A DNA stretch of 64,000 nucleotides from Hymenobacter qilianensis (GCF_014489555.1 NZ_CP060784.1:62001-126000); one strand, 5' to 3'. Counted from the first letter of the stretch, positions 50,653 to 62,869 are shown. Notes: generated from the letters alone by a model not told the origin. Program-made: numbers and translations.

Positions 50653-52271
50653 TTAGTGCGCGATCAGGCTTACCTCAGGAATATCACGGAGTTCGAGTTT
50701 GATATCACGCTCAGCCGCCGTAATTCGGTAATTCTGAATGGCTTCGAGCACATCATAGTCAATATACGATGATTCAGTGCCATCCAGAATAACGTGCTTA
50801 CCCGCCGGAATTCTGTCCAAAGTGGTAACAATACTCGCTTTATTCAGGAAAGAAACGTGCTCCGATAGCTTAATGTGAACCGTGTCAGGATCCTGGCTTG
50901 GCTCATGATGGTAAAAGTAAGCCGACTCAAGGTTAGCCTTCAGAATATAGAACACTCCCACGGCCAGACCGATGCACACACCCTTTAGAAGGTCGGTGAA
51001 AAGAATAGCAACAATTGTTACGATAAACGGCAGGAATTGGGCTAATCCTAAGCGCCACTGACTGGTATACAAAGCCGGCTTGGTTAGCTTAAAACCTACC
51101 ATCAACAGGACAGCAGCCAACGCTGACAGCGGAATCTCATTGAGGAAGTCAGCCAGGAACAGCAAACTGGCTAGCAATAACAAGCCATGAAAAAATGCCG
51201 ACACCTTAGTTTGCCCCCCAGCATCGATATTGGCTGAGCTACGCACGATAACAGCCGTCAGTGGCAGACCACCGATCATTCCGCTTATAAGGTTACCCAC
51301 CCCTTGTGCTTTCAACTCTCGGTTTTGAGGAGTGTGGCGCTTGTGCGGATCCAGTTTATCAACCGCTTCTACGCTAAGCAAGGTCTCCAAAGAAGCTACG
51401 ATAGCAATGGTAATGGCGACAACATAAGTAGAACTATTAGATAGCGCGCTCCAATCTGGGAAGCGCAGGATGCCTACCACATCGCTAAATGAGCTGATAA
51501 CAGGAAGATTAACCAAGTGAGCAGCTTGCACCTTTAGTTCAGGAGCCACTACACCCAGCAATTGGTTTATTGCTATCGATACTATAACTACAATCAGGGC
51601 ACCCGGAATCATGCGTACAAATGACAAGCGACGCAGGGCCTTAGAACCCCAGGCAATTAGAATAAGCAGGGAAGTGATACCAATTATAGCCGCGCCGACA
51701 TTGATCGACGTTAGAGCCGCCCCGATTGCCGTGAAAGTATTTTGGCCATTAAACTGAAGAAAGTCCAGATCCTCAAAATAGTCGCTATCAGCTCCTAAGA
51801 AGTGTGGTATCTGCTTCAGAATCAGAATCACACCAATAGCAGCCAGCATGCCCCGAATAACAGATGTGGGGAAGTACATGCCGATAATGCCCGCCTTCGC
51901 AAAGCCGAGAATAAGCTGTAGAACACCAGCAATTACTGTTGCGGTCAGCACGGCTTCAAACGAGCCTAGCGTGCTAATGGCCATTATCATAATGGCTGTA
52001 AGACCAGCGGCCGGACCGCTCACACTTAATTGGGAACCACTCAGCCAGGAAACCACAACGCCCCCACAATACCCGTAATAATCCCTGATAGCAAGGGAGC
52101 ATTCGAGGCTAGAGAGATTCCCAAACACAGCGGCAGTGCTACCAGAAACACGACCAGGCCCGATGGGATGTCTTTACTTAACGTTTTGAGATAATTAGTA
52201 GGCGGTATCTGCACCTCCGTAGGAGATGTAGGCGGCACTACATGGGGAGTGGAAGAAGCAACTTGTGGCAT
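50653..52271 (-). CDS. SulP family anion (probably bicarbonate) transporter with STAS domain, frame broken once
   Basis: One G added on the coding strand at 52061-52065 gives 539 residues from ATG 52271 ([20 protein letters not shown]). The membrane part opens with [20 protein letters not shown] and the restored [25 protein letters not shown], the SLC26/SulP signature; about ten more helices follow. The C-terminal ~90 residues form a STAS domain ([20 protein letters not shown]...[19 protein letters not shown]). Gene pairing with carbonic anhydrase points to bicarbonate rather than sulfate; sodium coupling is unknown. Confidence 0.92.
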
Positions 52272-52443
52272 GGAGGAGGAGGATGCGTTGTAATTAAAAC
52301 AACAGCCCAACAGCAGACAGCAAATATTGCTGCTTTAGCTACTAGATACGATACAAACCTATTCCTTAGTCGTTAAGACTCGGTTAAAATAGAATTAAAA
52401 TAAGGTTAAAAACCCAGTGTCTTAATTCGGTCAGTTCCACTCG

Positions 52444-53861
52444 TTATGCTTTTACTCTCATTTGGGAGGCAATAGGCCATTCTAATATTACTCGCGTTCC
52501 GATATTCAGTTGACTTTCAACCTGCACCGAGCCGCAGTGCAAACCCATTATTTTGGCAGTAAGCGGCAAGCCAATACCATGGCCTGGAACATTACGTACC
52601 GTTTCGGCCCGGAAGAATGGCACGAATACTTGCTGACGGTCAGCCTCATTCATGCCCAAGCCATAATCCAGTACCTCAAGCATAACACGTTTTTCGTTAG
52701 AGCTGAGGGTTGCCATAATAGGCTTTTTGGAATCGCGGGAAAACTTACAGGCATTCTCTAATACGTTGAGAATAGCGGCCAGCAGCAAAGCTTCGTTGCC
52801 GCGTACTTCAAATACGGTGTCTTGTTCCGCTTTGCCATTCTCATGAAAGGCCAAGTCGATGCGACAGGTAGGCTGGCGGCGCTGCATTTCCTCATGGGCC
52901 TGCAGCAACAGCTCATCCAGCCGGACCAAGCCAAGCGTAATTTGCGACGGGTCATCAGAGGCACGCGCTATCTGGAGCAGGCCATTGGTAAGGTTGCTGA
53001 GCAGGCGGGCCGCATCGAGTGTGCTGCTTAAGGTGCGGCGGTACTCTTCAGGAGTTCGTTTCTGCAGCAAAGCAACCTCCAGCTCACCCATGAGGGCAGC
53101 CAGCGGTGTTCGGAGCTCGTGGGAAGCGTCGCGAACAAAGTTTTTCTGCCCTGCAAAAGCTGTTTCGAGTCTATTGAGTAAGCTATTGAAGCGTTGTGCT
53201 AAGTGGGACACTTCATCTTGGCCATCAGCCTGCGACAAGCGCCGATGCAAGTCGGAGGCGGTGATGGTATCTACCTCCTGCACAATACGCTGCATCGGCC
53301 GCAATGCCTGACGGGCAAAAAACCAACCACCAAGCCCCACTATGCTCAACGAGGCTAAAAAGCCCCCAGTAACCGGCGCCTCAAGCTACGCAACTGCCGC
53401 CTACTGTCGGCATCGAGGGAAGAGGCCACTACTACAAAATCACCACGCTGGGCATCATGATAAAGAACGCCAATGGTCTGGCGCAAGTCTTTATCTTTAA
53501 TTATAACCTGCCGCTTTGCACGTACTTCGGCTAGCATTTTCAGCGGTATTGAATCGAGACGTCCCTCCCCTTCCTGAAATACCACTTCGTTTGCAGCATT
53601 GTACACGCGGGCTTCTTCCTCGGGTAGCGTACGATAAAACTGACGCAGATATCGCCGGTAAGAAGCTCGGCTAGCTTCGTCGCTCCGGTTGGTGCCATCC
53701 AGATAGACGTGAGCTACCACTCGGGTGCGGGCCAGTAGGTTAGCCGTAAAAAACTCCTGGCGTGATTGGTAGGTGAAATAGTATATCACTAGCGAAAACA
53801 CCATCAGAGTGACGGCCAGAATGGCAGCAAACTGTAGCGCCAGACGCGTCCGAATGGTCAT
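52444..53861 (-). CDS. Sensor histidine kinase, frame broken once
   Basis: One G added (coding strand) at 53363-53367 gives 472 residues. TM1 near residues 8-28 (LQFAAILAVTLMVFSLVIYY), a periplasmic sensor of about 130 residues, TM2 restored as GGFLASLSIVGLGGWFFA, then HAMP (LRPMQRIVQEVDTITASDL), the phosphoacceptor His in FVRDASHELRTPLAAL, and ATPase boxes NVLENACKF, DYGLGMNEAD and GHGIGLPLT. Pairs with the OmpR-type regulator upstream on the same strand. The signal is unknown. The break separates the sensor from the kinase and would inactivate it if real. Confidence 0.92.
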
Positions 53862-53960
53862 AAGAGAATACTAAATGATGCACTACTGCTGTGCTAAGGG
53901 CACAATTCTGTTGCTTACGGCCACTGACAGGTACGCAGCCAGCACAAAAAAGCCCCCACC

Positions 53961-54638
53961 CTATTCTTCCTTCATTACATAGCCCATTCCTACCAACGTG
54001 TGAATAAGCTTGGGAGAAAAATCCTTGTCAATTTTCTTGCGCAGGAAGTTGATATACACGTCAATAACGTTGGACCCTGTATCAAAGGATGTTTCCCAAA
54101 CCTGCTCCAGAATATCGACCCGCGACACCACCCGCTCCTGGTTGCGGAGCAGGTATTCCAGCAAAGCAAACTCACGGGCCGTTAACTGAATAGTCTGGCT
54201 GGCGCGCTGCACCAGCTTGCGGCCCGGATCCAAAGTCAGATCGGCTAGGCGCAGAACAATTTCCGGTGATGGGCTCTCGTGGCGCCGCCGCACTAAGGCC
54301 CGAATCCGCGCCAGCAACTCCTGAAAGGCAAAGGGCTTCACCAGATAGTCGTCGGCGCCGGCATCAAGCCCCCGAATCTTATCATCCGTTTCGCCCAGCG
54401 CCGTCAGCATCAGAATAGGAACCGCAGAATTTTGGGTGCGCACCTGCCGACACACGTCTAAGCCGTTGAGGCCAGGCAGCAGATTATCCAGAATCAGCAG
54501 ATCGTAAGGCTCAGCCAAAGCCCGTCGCAAACCAGTTGGACCGTCGGTTGCTACCTCTACGGTATGCTGCTGCTCAGTTAAGCCTTTTTGTAAGAAGGCC
54601 GCAACTTTAGGCTCATCTTCTACCAACAAAATTTTCAT
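53961..54638 (-). CDS. OmpR/PhoB family response regulator
   Basis: 225 residues from ATG 54638 (MKILLVEDEPKVAAFLQKGL). The receiver has acidic Glu/Asp 8-9, phosphoacceptor Asp51 in LLILDNLLPG, Thr in MLTALGE and Lys in DDYLVKPFAF. The C terminus is a winged-helix DNA-binding domain (TAREFALLEYLLRNQERVVS...NVIDVYINFLRKKID). It lies 99 bases upstream of the kinase gene, same strand. The intergenic region is shared with the divergent exopolysaccharide locus, so that locus is a candidate target. Confidence 0.95.
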   Translation of the reverse strand: MKILLVEDEPKVAAFLQKGLTEQQHTVEVATDGPTGLRRALAEPYDLLILDNLLPGLNGLDVCRQVRTQNSAVPILMLTALGETDDKIRGLDAGADDYLVKPFAFQELLARIRALVRRRHESPSPEIVLRLADLTLDPGRKLVQRASQTIQLTAREFALLEYLLRNQERVVSRVDILEQVWETSFDTGSNVIDVYINFLRKKIDKDFSPKLIHTLVGMGYVMKEE

Positions 54639-54954
54639 AGACAAGTATACGAACCGCCTTTCAGGAACAAAGATTTGCCCCCAAGTGGCTCTTATTGAAT
54701 GGTGGAAAGCTGCTTCTGACCCGCTTCTTATCAAAGCCAAAAAACTTTAGTGATGTAAATCCGTAACTACCCGGAATTGTTAAGTACAAAATTTTATTAT
54801 AAATATTTAACTATTTCTTGATATAGAATAGAATGCGAATTACTTTTACTATATAGTACTAAATAAGCTTGTCATTTTTACAGTTTCGCCTGCTTTTTGC
54901 TCCTGACTTTCATTCTTATTCACTGTCCCTCCTCTAGAACACACCACTTTTTTT
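54639..54954. other. 316-base divergent region between the regulator and the exopolysaccharide locus
   Basis: AT-rich, especially 54780-54880. It contains a perfect 12-base palindrome, TACTATATAGTA (54847-54858), that could be an operator, and no frame or repeat. No promoter could be fixed on either strand with confidence. A TTTGCCCCC tract lies at 54675-54683, just upstream of the regulator gene. Confidence 0.4.
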
Positions 54955-55737
54955 ATGATCCGTCCCCTCTACGCGTTTGCCATACTACTACTTAGCGGCA
55001 TAACATCCTGTGTTTCAACCAAGGACATCAGCTATTTACAGGACTCCGATTATTCCGGCACTCAAGCCAAAGCAATAACCAATGAGCGTCAAGAGTACAA
55101 GCTTGCGACAAATGATGTACTGAACATTACGGTGCAAAGCGCACAGCCCGAACTGACACAGGTGTTTAATCTGAATACGGGCCAAGGAAACTTTATCAAC
55201 GGTGACCCTGGCTCCCAGTATACAAACGGTTATGTTGTTGATGCGGGGGGCAATATTACGCTACCCACTGCTGGTCGACTGCCTGTTCGAGGGCTTACGG
55301 TATCAGAAGCCCAGCGCGTCATCCAGAATGCCGTAAATAACTATGTACGGGGCGCAACTGCTTCGGTTAAATTGGTCAGCTTTAAAATCACCGTATTGGG
55401 TGAGGTCCGCAATCCTGGCTACTTCTTTATCCAAAACCCACAGGCTACCATATTGGAAGCCTTGGGCCTCGCCGGTGATCTTACCCCGTTAGGCAACCGT
55501 CGCAACGTTAAATTGATCCGTCAGACCCCAACAGGCTCAGAAGTAGTATTGCTGAACCTTACCAAACCGAATTTGCTTTCCTCACCATACTACTACCTGC
55601 AGCCAAACGATGCAGTATATGTCGAGCCAGAGTCTGCGCTCACCCAACGGGCTAACCTCACCAACCTAAGCCTGGTATTCGCGGGCTTAACTACAATAGC
55701 CGTAATAACAAACTTAATTATATCTGCGAACAGGTAA
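54955..55737 (+). CDS. Polysaccharide export lipoprotein (Wza-like)
   Basis: 260 residues. Lipobox LSGITSC with Cys19. Then a polysaccharide export domain (YKLATNDVLNITVQSAQPEL; GNITLPTAGRLPVRGLTVSEAQ) and a SLBB-type domain (TVLGEVRNPGYFFIQNPQATILEALGLAGDLT). A C-terminal hydrophobic helix (LSLVFAGLTTIAVITNLIISAN) resembles the outer-membrane helix of Wza-type proteins. It would form the outer-membrane exit for the polysaccharide. First gene of the locus, with the kinase/Wzz gene 102 bases on. Confidence 0.93.
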   Translation: MIRPLYAFAILLLSGITSCVSTKDISYLQDSDYSGTQAKAITNERQEYKLATNDVLNITVQSAQPELTQVFNLNTGQGNFINGDPGSQYTNGYVVDAGGNITLPTAGRLPVRGLTVSEAQRVIQNAVNNYVRGATASVKLVSFKITVLGEVRNPGYFFIQNPQATILEALGLAGDLTPLGNRRNVKLIRQTPTGSEVVLLNLTKPNLLSSPYYYLQPNDAVYVEPESALTQRANLTNLSLVFAGLTTIAVITNLIISANR

Positions 55738-55839
55738 TATAAGCTTACGACAGCCTATGCTCTGCTGAACTATAGCGGCATAAACCCATAGTACGTACCT
55801 TGTATATAAACGCAGGCTTTTCCCTTTTCAGTTACCCAG

Positions 55840-58223
55840 ATGAACAAGCAGGAATCTTCGGATGAGCTGAACCTGAGCAATTTGCTCTTCAAATTTGGTC
55901 GCTATTGGTATCTTTTCGTCATTATACCAATCGTGTTGCTGGCTGCGACTTGGCTCAAGGTTCAGACCACGTCACCAGTATACCGTTTTCACTCCACCAT
56001 TCAGCTGGCCGATCGGGCGACGCCCGGCTCGCGCAATGTTCAGGAAAGGCTTACACCTACTGAAAGCCTGAATAACCTAACCAGTGTCGAAGATGAGATA
56101 AGTGTGCTTTCCTCTGCTTCGCTGGTACAGCAAACCCTCAAAAAGCTTGACTTTGAAGTATCTTATTTTGACGTTACCAACTCATTTCTCAATAAGCTTG
56201 GCGACTTAAAAATCCAGGAGCATTATCAGGATGCCGGCTATACAGTAAAGCTTGATACAATTGCCCCCAGGTAACCGGAGTGTCTCTATTTCTGGAGCTG
56301 CGCCCCGATGGATTTTATCATATTCAGGGCGAGGCAGATAAAGCATACCTAACGGATATGCGCACGGGTACCGTGCTGGAAACCATCGACGACTTTACTA
56401 TTAACGAAGTAGTACGTCCCGGTCAACTGTTACGCACGCCACACTTAACTCTTACCATCACACCAACCGATTCCGTTAGGTCGTTACCCAAGGTAGCTAA
56501 GCGCTATTTCGTTATTAATCATCCGGATGCGTTGGTTGGTGAATATCAGGGCAAGTTGATTGTAGAGCCTACGGAGCGTTTTGCTCGAGTACTACGGCTC
56601 ACCAGTAAAGGATCTGTAGCAAGTAAGGAAACGCGCTTCCTGAATACCCTCATGGAAACGTATGTGCTCAATGATCTGGTTGATAAAAACCGAAAAGGCA
56701 GCAAGACCTTTGAGTTCATCGAGTCACAGATTACGAAGGTTGCCGATTCTCTACGGCGTTCAGAAGCCGCGCTTGCCTCCTTCAGAGCTTCGCGCGGCAT
56801 GGTTGACGTTGGCGTTCAATCAAGCTCAGGCATAGGTAAGATTAGCGAGTTAGAGAGCCAGAAGGCCCAATTATTGGCTACCCGGCGCACATATGAAAGC
56901 GTTTTAAGCGCTCTTCGTACTAATTCGAGTGAAGAGGCAGTTAGCACATGGGCAAGCGCAGGCGTTAATGACCCAGTACTCGATAACCAACTTAGCGACT
57001 TGGCACAGCTTACCAGCCAGCGTGCTGGTTTGGCTGTAAGTGCGAATGATGATAACCCAGTATTGCAGGCATTAGACAGCCGAATCCAAAGCCGTCGGCA
57101 GTCACTCCAGCGCAGTCTTGGAGGCCTGATACGCTCTTCCGATGCAACACTTGCTGATATAACCAATCGCTTGGCTTCCATCAAAACGGCCATTAATCAG
57201 ATGCCGGAAAATGAGCGGCAGATGGCTCGTTTACGCACCCAAAGCACTCTGAATGATCAGAACTATAACTTCCTAATGCAGAAGCGGACAGAGGCAGCCT
57301 TGATGCTGGCGACGAACGTGAGCGACAAGAAAATAGTAGACCGCGCTCAATTGTCTGATAGTACCCCGGAAAGTCCCAAAGGCAAACAATTGTACATGTT
57401 TGCCGTATTGGCTGGGCTAATGCTTCCTGCTGGCTTTCTTCTGTTGCGCGACCGCACCGCTCAAACTGTTCAAAGTGCTGATGAGCTCAAGCGCGTTACA
57501 AATGCTCCATTCCTGGGTCTGATAGCCGATGCTGGTCGTAAAATCCGGTTGGCCCGGATGGAGATGCCGCGCTCCGCTGTTACAGAATCATTCCGGACTG
57601 TGCGTGTAAATCTGCAATATGTAGCGGCTGGCCCTGATCGACGTGTTATTGGCTTTACCTCCTCGACTTCCGGTGAAGGCAAGACATTTTGCTGCACCAA
57701 TTTGGCTGCCGAATTAGCTCTTTCCGGCAAACGCACTATTCTGATCGAGACGGATATGCGTAAGCCTACTGTAGCGGGCTACTTTGGTTTCGACTCCCGT
57801 CATGCAGGCTTGTCTTCTTACTTGAATGGAGAATGCTCTTTGGCTGAAGCCATACAGCAGCCTGATATTCCTAACCTGACGATTCTAGCTGCGGGCCCCA
57901 TACCTGAGAATGCGTTGGAGCTGCTGGAAATGCCACGCATGGCTACACTGATAGCTGAGTTGCGTAAATCATATGATTATGTAATTGTGGATGCTCCTCC
58001 TTTGGGCCTCGTATCGGAGTATTATATTCTGAATCAATACACAGATGTAACGATCTTTGTAGTTCGTCATCGTTATACACAGCGCAATATGCTATCGCAA
58101 GTACAGGATTTGGCTCAACGCCAAACCGGCAACCAGCAGCTTTATGTATTACTGAACGGCGTTAATTTCTCATCTACTTACGAGTACCGCTATAAGCGCG
58201 AATCGGCTTACTACACAGCTTAA
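55840..58223 (+). CDS. Wzz-type chain-length determinant / tyrosine autokinase, frame broken once
   Basis: One C added at 56264-56268 gives 794 residues (DTIAPQVTGVSLFLELRPDG restored). TM1 near residues 23-42 (YLFVIIPIVLLAATWL), a long periplasmic coiled region, TM2 (LYMFAVLAGLMLPAGFLLL), and a cytoplasmic BY-kinase: Walker A TSSTSGEGKTFCCTN, Walker A' LIETDMRKPT, Walker B VIVDAPPLGL, and a C-terminal tyrosine-rich tail (STYEYRYKRESAYYTA), the autophosphorylation site. It controls polymerisation and export in the Wzy-dependent pathway. Confidence 0.94.
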
Positions 58224-58279
58224 ATTCGCCATGCGTAACTGTCGAGCTTGACAGTTTTGCTCCAAGATTTCCTGTGTCA

Positions 58280-59760
58280 ATGAGCCAGAATCTATCCTCA
58301 CGTATCCTGCACAGCATTAAATGGACCACGACGGCCACCTTCGCGATTGCCGCGATGCAGGTAGGCTACAGTGCCTTAATGTCGCGCTTGCTTACTCCGG
58401 CCGATTTTGGCTTAGTTGGTATGGCTGGAGTTGTATTAAGCTTCGGCAGCTATTTCGCTCAAATGGGCTTGGAACAAGCCCTAATTCAACGTACCGAGTT
58501 AAGCGATGATGATGTACGGGTAGCCTTTACAGTTTCGGTTCTGCTAGGAATTACTTGTACTACAATACTCTGGTTTGCTGCTCCTTTAGTCCCACTCTAT
58601 TTTAAGAACCCCCACGTCGTACCAATTCTACAGGTAATGGCGGTAAGCTTGTTAATTACTGGCCTATCGGCTACGGCTGTTAGCCTGCTCAAGCGTCGTA
58701 TGGCCTTCGAGACACTCAGCAAAATCGAGGTCGCTTCCTATATAATTTCTTATGGCGGTGTAGGCTTAGGAATGGCGTTTCGGGGTCATGGTGTCTGGAG
58801 TTTGCTGGGAGCAACGATTACTCAAGGCATCTTATTAGGTATACTGGCTTATTGGAACGTCCGTCATAGCATACGCCCACTTTTTAATTGGAGTGTTTTT
58901 AAACCACTATTTGCCTTTGGTGGTAAAGTTTCAGTTATAAGCTTTCTGGAATTCCTTGGGGCCAATCTGGACCAGTTATTCATTGGCCGATTGCTGGGTG
59001 TGCGCATGGTTGGTATTTATAACAGGGCATTTATGCTGGTGTATTTACCCGTGCACAACATGACGACGAGCATAGCGCGGGTATTATTGCCAGCCTTCAG
59101 TACACTACAAAATGATCGTAAGCAATTATGCCAGTCTTATCTAACTACCCTTTCTCTTACTAGCTACATAGTATTACCTACATGTGTGGGAATAGCCACT
59201 ACAGCCGAACCTTTGGTTCGGGTAATGCTCGGTGATCAATGGCTGGAAGCAATTCCTATCGTTAAGATCGTAGCCTTTGTTGTAGGGCTAAACATGCTTT
59301 CTACTTTTGGAGGCATTTTATTTGAATCACTGGCAGATCTCAACTTCAAGTTGGGTTTACAAGGCAGTTATGTAGTAGTTCAGGCATTGCTAATGATCTA
59401 TGCTAGTCGATTCGGGCTGATAGGGCTGACGGGGGCTATGTTAGTGGGGGAGGTACTACGTCATATAGCTTATCTAGTAGCAGGTAGGCGTCTTCTAAGT
59501 TACTCTTTATTCGATATTGTATCGACTTACTTACCAGCTGTTGTAACTGCCTTAGTGGTAGGATCAGCTTCTTATGGGCTCACAGTACTCTTTACAGGTT
59601 CGGGAGTACCAGCCTTGGTGCAATTGCTGGCTCATATATTGCTTTGTGCATTTTTACTAATTGGGATGCTAACGGTTGGCATCAATCGTCCTATCCGCAT
59701 GCAACTCGATGAGCACGTATTGAGCAAGCTTAGCTTTTTACGACATGCCCGTCCTTTTAG
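58280..59760 (+). CDS. Oligosaccharide flippase (Wzx-type MOP exporter)
   Basis: As written, the frame runs on without a stop into the following glycosyltransferase. If one C is missing in the three-base run at 59748-59750, the frame ends at TAG 59758-59760 to give 493 residues, a normal flippase length, and the next ATG is four bases later. The N terminus (SSRILHSIKWTTTATFAIAA, LLTPADFGLVGMAGVV) and about twelve to fourteen helices are typical of the polysaccharide transporter / MATE-like PST group. It would flip lipid-linked repeat units across the inner membrane. ATG at 58280 is preferred to GTG at 58274. Confidence 0.85.
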
Positions 59761-59764
59761 CCAG

Positions 59765-60927
59765 ATGCGCTTGACGGTGGCTAAAGTACGGCTACGGTTA
59801 GCTCAGGTAATTCAACGCAAGCTTTTAGGCTCTATAGTAGGTAACTTGCCTGGTACCGCTTTGCGTTCTTTGGAAGAAGTGTGGGGTTGGGAGGCTGTTA
59901 AGCCACATGTGCGCACGATGCGCACCTTGTCATTACCTACTACTCAATACTATAGTTTTCCTGAACATTATCCGCCCTACTTCCGACGTCATAAATCATT
60001 TGAAGCACGGCTGGCATATTGGCTTTGCGATGTATGCGTAGCTCCCGCCAACGGGCTGACCTGGCTTCCAAACGTTGACTACGTATTATCTGAAAGCATT
60101 GGTGATGTACGCCGACTTATGGGCTGGGGCAATATAATGCCACACTTACACTTGCTACACACACGCCGTCCTACTCAACTCACTGAGACCGGCTTAGTAG
60201 TAGCAGCTGCACCTTCTCCATATTTTCACTGGCTTTTCGAGACCCTCCCCAACCTGCTTACCGCATTGGAGATAGCTCCTGATGTGCGAATTCTGGTTCC
60301 CACACATTACCCTGTATTTGTACGTCAAGCATTAGCGTTGCGACTAGGCGACAGCTTTAGTCAAAAAACTATTGTAGCTGACGAGCCTGTGCGCATCCCC
60401 AATTTGCTCCTGTTGCAAACCGAGGTTGATGCAGGCTTTGTGCCTCCCATAGCAGTGGATATACTGCGAACTACCTATATTCCGAACTACGAACAGTTGC
60501 CTTCTGGCCATCGTGATATTTATATTTCACGGCGTTATGCACCTAGAAGAGCTATGGCCAACGAAGTAGAACTTGAAAATGCTCTGCGTGAACGGGGATA
60601 CGAAATAGTCTACTGCGAGAAATTAAGCTTTGCAGAGCAGATAAATTTATTTAGTCAAGCTAGAACAGTAGTTGCTCTTCATGGTGCGGGACTTAGTAAT
60701 ATAACTTGGTCCCCAAAGGGCTTCGGGTACTGGAGGTGTTTCCAAATGGTTATTTCAATGACTGTTATGCACGCTTGGCCATTCAGCTTGGGTTTGATTA
60801 TAGCTATGCTACATGTGGGCAGGTTCAGGGCAAAACTGCTTCCGGTACGATTTCGGTAGCAGATGTATTAGCGCGCCTACCAACTCTAGCGCCTCAAGTG
60901 TCAGGGTTTGCACCTGTTCTTCAGTAA
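59765..60927 (+). CDS. GT61-type (DUF563) glycosyltransferase, frame broken once
   Basis: From the ATG at 59765, with one base added in 60711-60714 or the adjoining run, 387 residues. The C-terminal half has the family segments SPYFHWLFETLPNLLTAL, IYISRRYAPRR, and VVALHGAGLSNITWSPKGLRVLEVFP (the end restored by the join), typical of GT61/DUF563 transferases. The donor sugar is unknown; some members are xylosyl- or arabinosyltransferases. Without the correction the last residues change and stop at 60859. In the given sequence it is fused in frame to the flippase, which I think is an artefact. Confidence 0.8.
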
Positions 60928-60968
60928 GCCTGTATGCTTAGGGCTATAACTTTAATTTGTTGTACTTA

Positions 60969-61771
60969 ATGAAACCTAATTACTCTGTTCTGATTAGCAG
61001 CACTGATAGCTACTCCGATTGTTGGGTGCCCTTTTTTACTCTGTTCAAAAAATACTGGCCGCATTATCAAGGTAGAATATTCCTTAGCACTGAAACTAAA
61101 GACTTCTCCTTTCCTGGGCTAGATATTACATGTACGCGGGTAGCGCGCTTTACAGGAAGCGCTAATACCCCCCATGGCGAGCGTTTGCTAGAAGCTTTTA
61201 AGCAAATTGATACAGATATCGTCGTGTATTTACATGAGGACATGTTTCTAGACCATTTTGTATCGGAAGGAAAGGTACAAAAGTTTGCAGATACCATGCT
61301 TGAACACCAAATGACCTATATAGGCTTGGTAGAAAGTGGAAATCAAGGTCCATTTCATCAAAGTGAATTCCCTGACTTGTGGGAGGTTGATCATTCTGAT
61401 TCGTATTTATTTAGTGCGATGGCTTCAATGTGGAATATCAGGCGCATAGCACGCTATTTTCGCGCTCATGAAAATCCATGGCAGACAGAGTTTTACGTCA
61501 ACCGCCGGGTCAAACCTACTAAGGAGCGCTTCTACACTATTAATCGTGATCTTTATTCTTATCCTGACCGCGCCATTATGCCATTTGCTCCTGTCACAGG
61601 AATTTACAGGGGCAAATGGCACCGGGATGCAGTAGTAGAATTGTTTGCGGCAGAGGGATAGAGGTTGATTATTCTCTTCGGGGCTTTTATGCGCCCGGTA
61701 TTGACGACGTAGATCCACCGAAGGAGCTTTCATTTAAAAAGCTGGTGTCAGTTGTTAAGTCTAGAATATGA
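60969..61771 (+). CDS. Putative GT-A type glycosyltransferase of the polysaccharide locus, frame broken once
   Basis: From ATG 60969, with one G added in the run at 61655-61657, 267 residues ending 61771 and overlapping the next start by four bases (ATGA). The N-terminal part has SVLISSTDSYSDCWVPFFTLF and then TDIVVYLHEDMFLDHF, where the HED motif sits where a DxD metal site would be, then a late region with NRDLYSYPDRAIMPFAPVTGIYRGKWH. It resembles poorly described capsule-associated transferases. The correction adds IEVDYSLRGFYAPGIDDVDP and removes an early stop. Confidence 0.7.
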
Positions 61772-62843
61772 TGAATATTGTTACTAGTCTTTGCGTAGAC
61801 GATACCACAACGCCAGGATCACTGTATCCACAGTTATTAAATATAAGCGCTAGTAAGCGGCGACAAGTGTACTGGCAGTGTGTGGCCGTATTTTTTGCAA
61901 CATCTATTCGCTGCAATCCAAAAGCTAAACACATCCTTTACACAAACGATCAGGAATTAGCTACATGGAACGGCGTTGACTTTCGCGAGTTCTTAAATAC
62001 TATAGGAGTAGAAATTAAACTGCTAGCCTTTGAAGCGTTTCGACCTCCAGAGCACTTCACTACAGAATTCCGAAACGCTTTTTACAAGCTCGATGTGCTT
62101 CGCGCTTTGTCTCATCCGGATGCGGGGCAATATAGTCTGCTCCTAGATTCAGATTGTGTTTGGACTCGGCCCGATCCAACGCTTACCCGTTTAGTACAGA
62201 GTGATGTTCTTTTGCTCTTAGATGCAGAGCCTAAATCATTGCCTGACACGAAAATACATGGACTAAGCCGCCGCGATATGGGCGACTTATACCGAGAACT
62301 CGATCCGGACTATCCAGTCGCTTCACCAATCCACTTTGGGGGTGAAATCATTGGTGGTAGCCGTGAGCGTTTAGCAGAGGTGATACAGGAACTTAGCAAA
62401 AATTGGGATCAAATAGTACGAGATTATCCTACTTCTCCACCCACTTTTCGCAATAACCGCAACATCTTTGATGGTGATGAGTACATAAGTAGTTTCGTGT
62501 ACAACCGTCTGCCTCGTCCTTGGGCCGACGCCAGCCCTTATATTCGACGTATTTGGACTAGCTACAGGAATACAAATGTGCGCCCTTCAGATGCGTCACT
62601 TTCGCTGTGGCACCTTCCTAATGAGAAAACACAGGGTTTGCCTGTGCTTAGTCGCAGAGTAGTGAATCGTGATTCCCAATTCTGGAAATTGCCCCCGAAG
62701 CACTGGCAGACTACTTAGGTAGCTACCTCGGGGTTCCGCATCCTGTTTGGCGACCACGTCGTCTTCTCACCTTGGCTACCAAACTTCCACGGCTATTAAT
62801 AATTGCAAAGCGGTTTCTCAATCGATCTGCTCCTGCTAGCTGA
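61768..62843 (+). CDS. Putative GT-A glycosyltransferase with DxD motif, frame broken once
   Basis: From ATG 61768, with one C added at 62692-62696, 358 residues. DSDCVWTRPDPT carries the DxD-like motif for metal and nucleotide sugar; FYKLDVLRALSHPDAGQYSLLLDSD before it has the usual helix and strand. SPIHFGGEIIGGSRERL is a possible acceptor-side loop. The corrected end adds a basic tail (PHPVWRPRRLLTLATKLPR) that may touch the membrane. Start overlaps the preceding stop by four bases, so the genes are coupled. Family not certain. Confidence 0.75.
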
Positions 62844-62869
62844 ACCTTTTACTATTGACGTGTCCTGCG

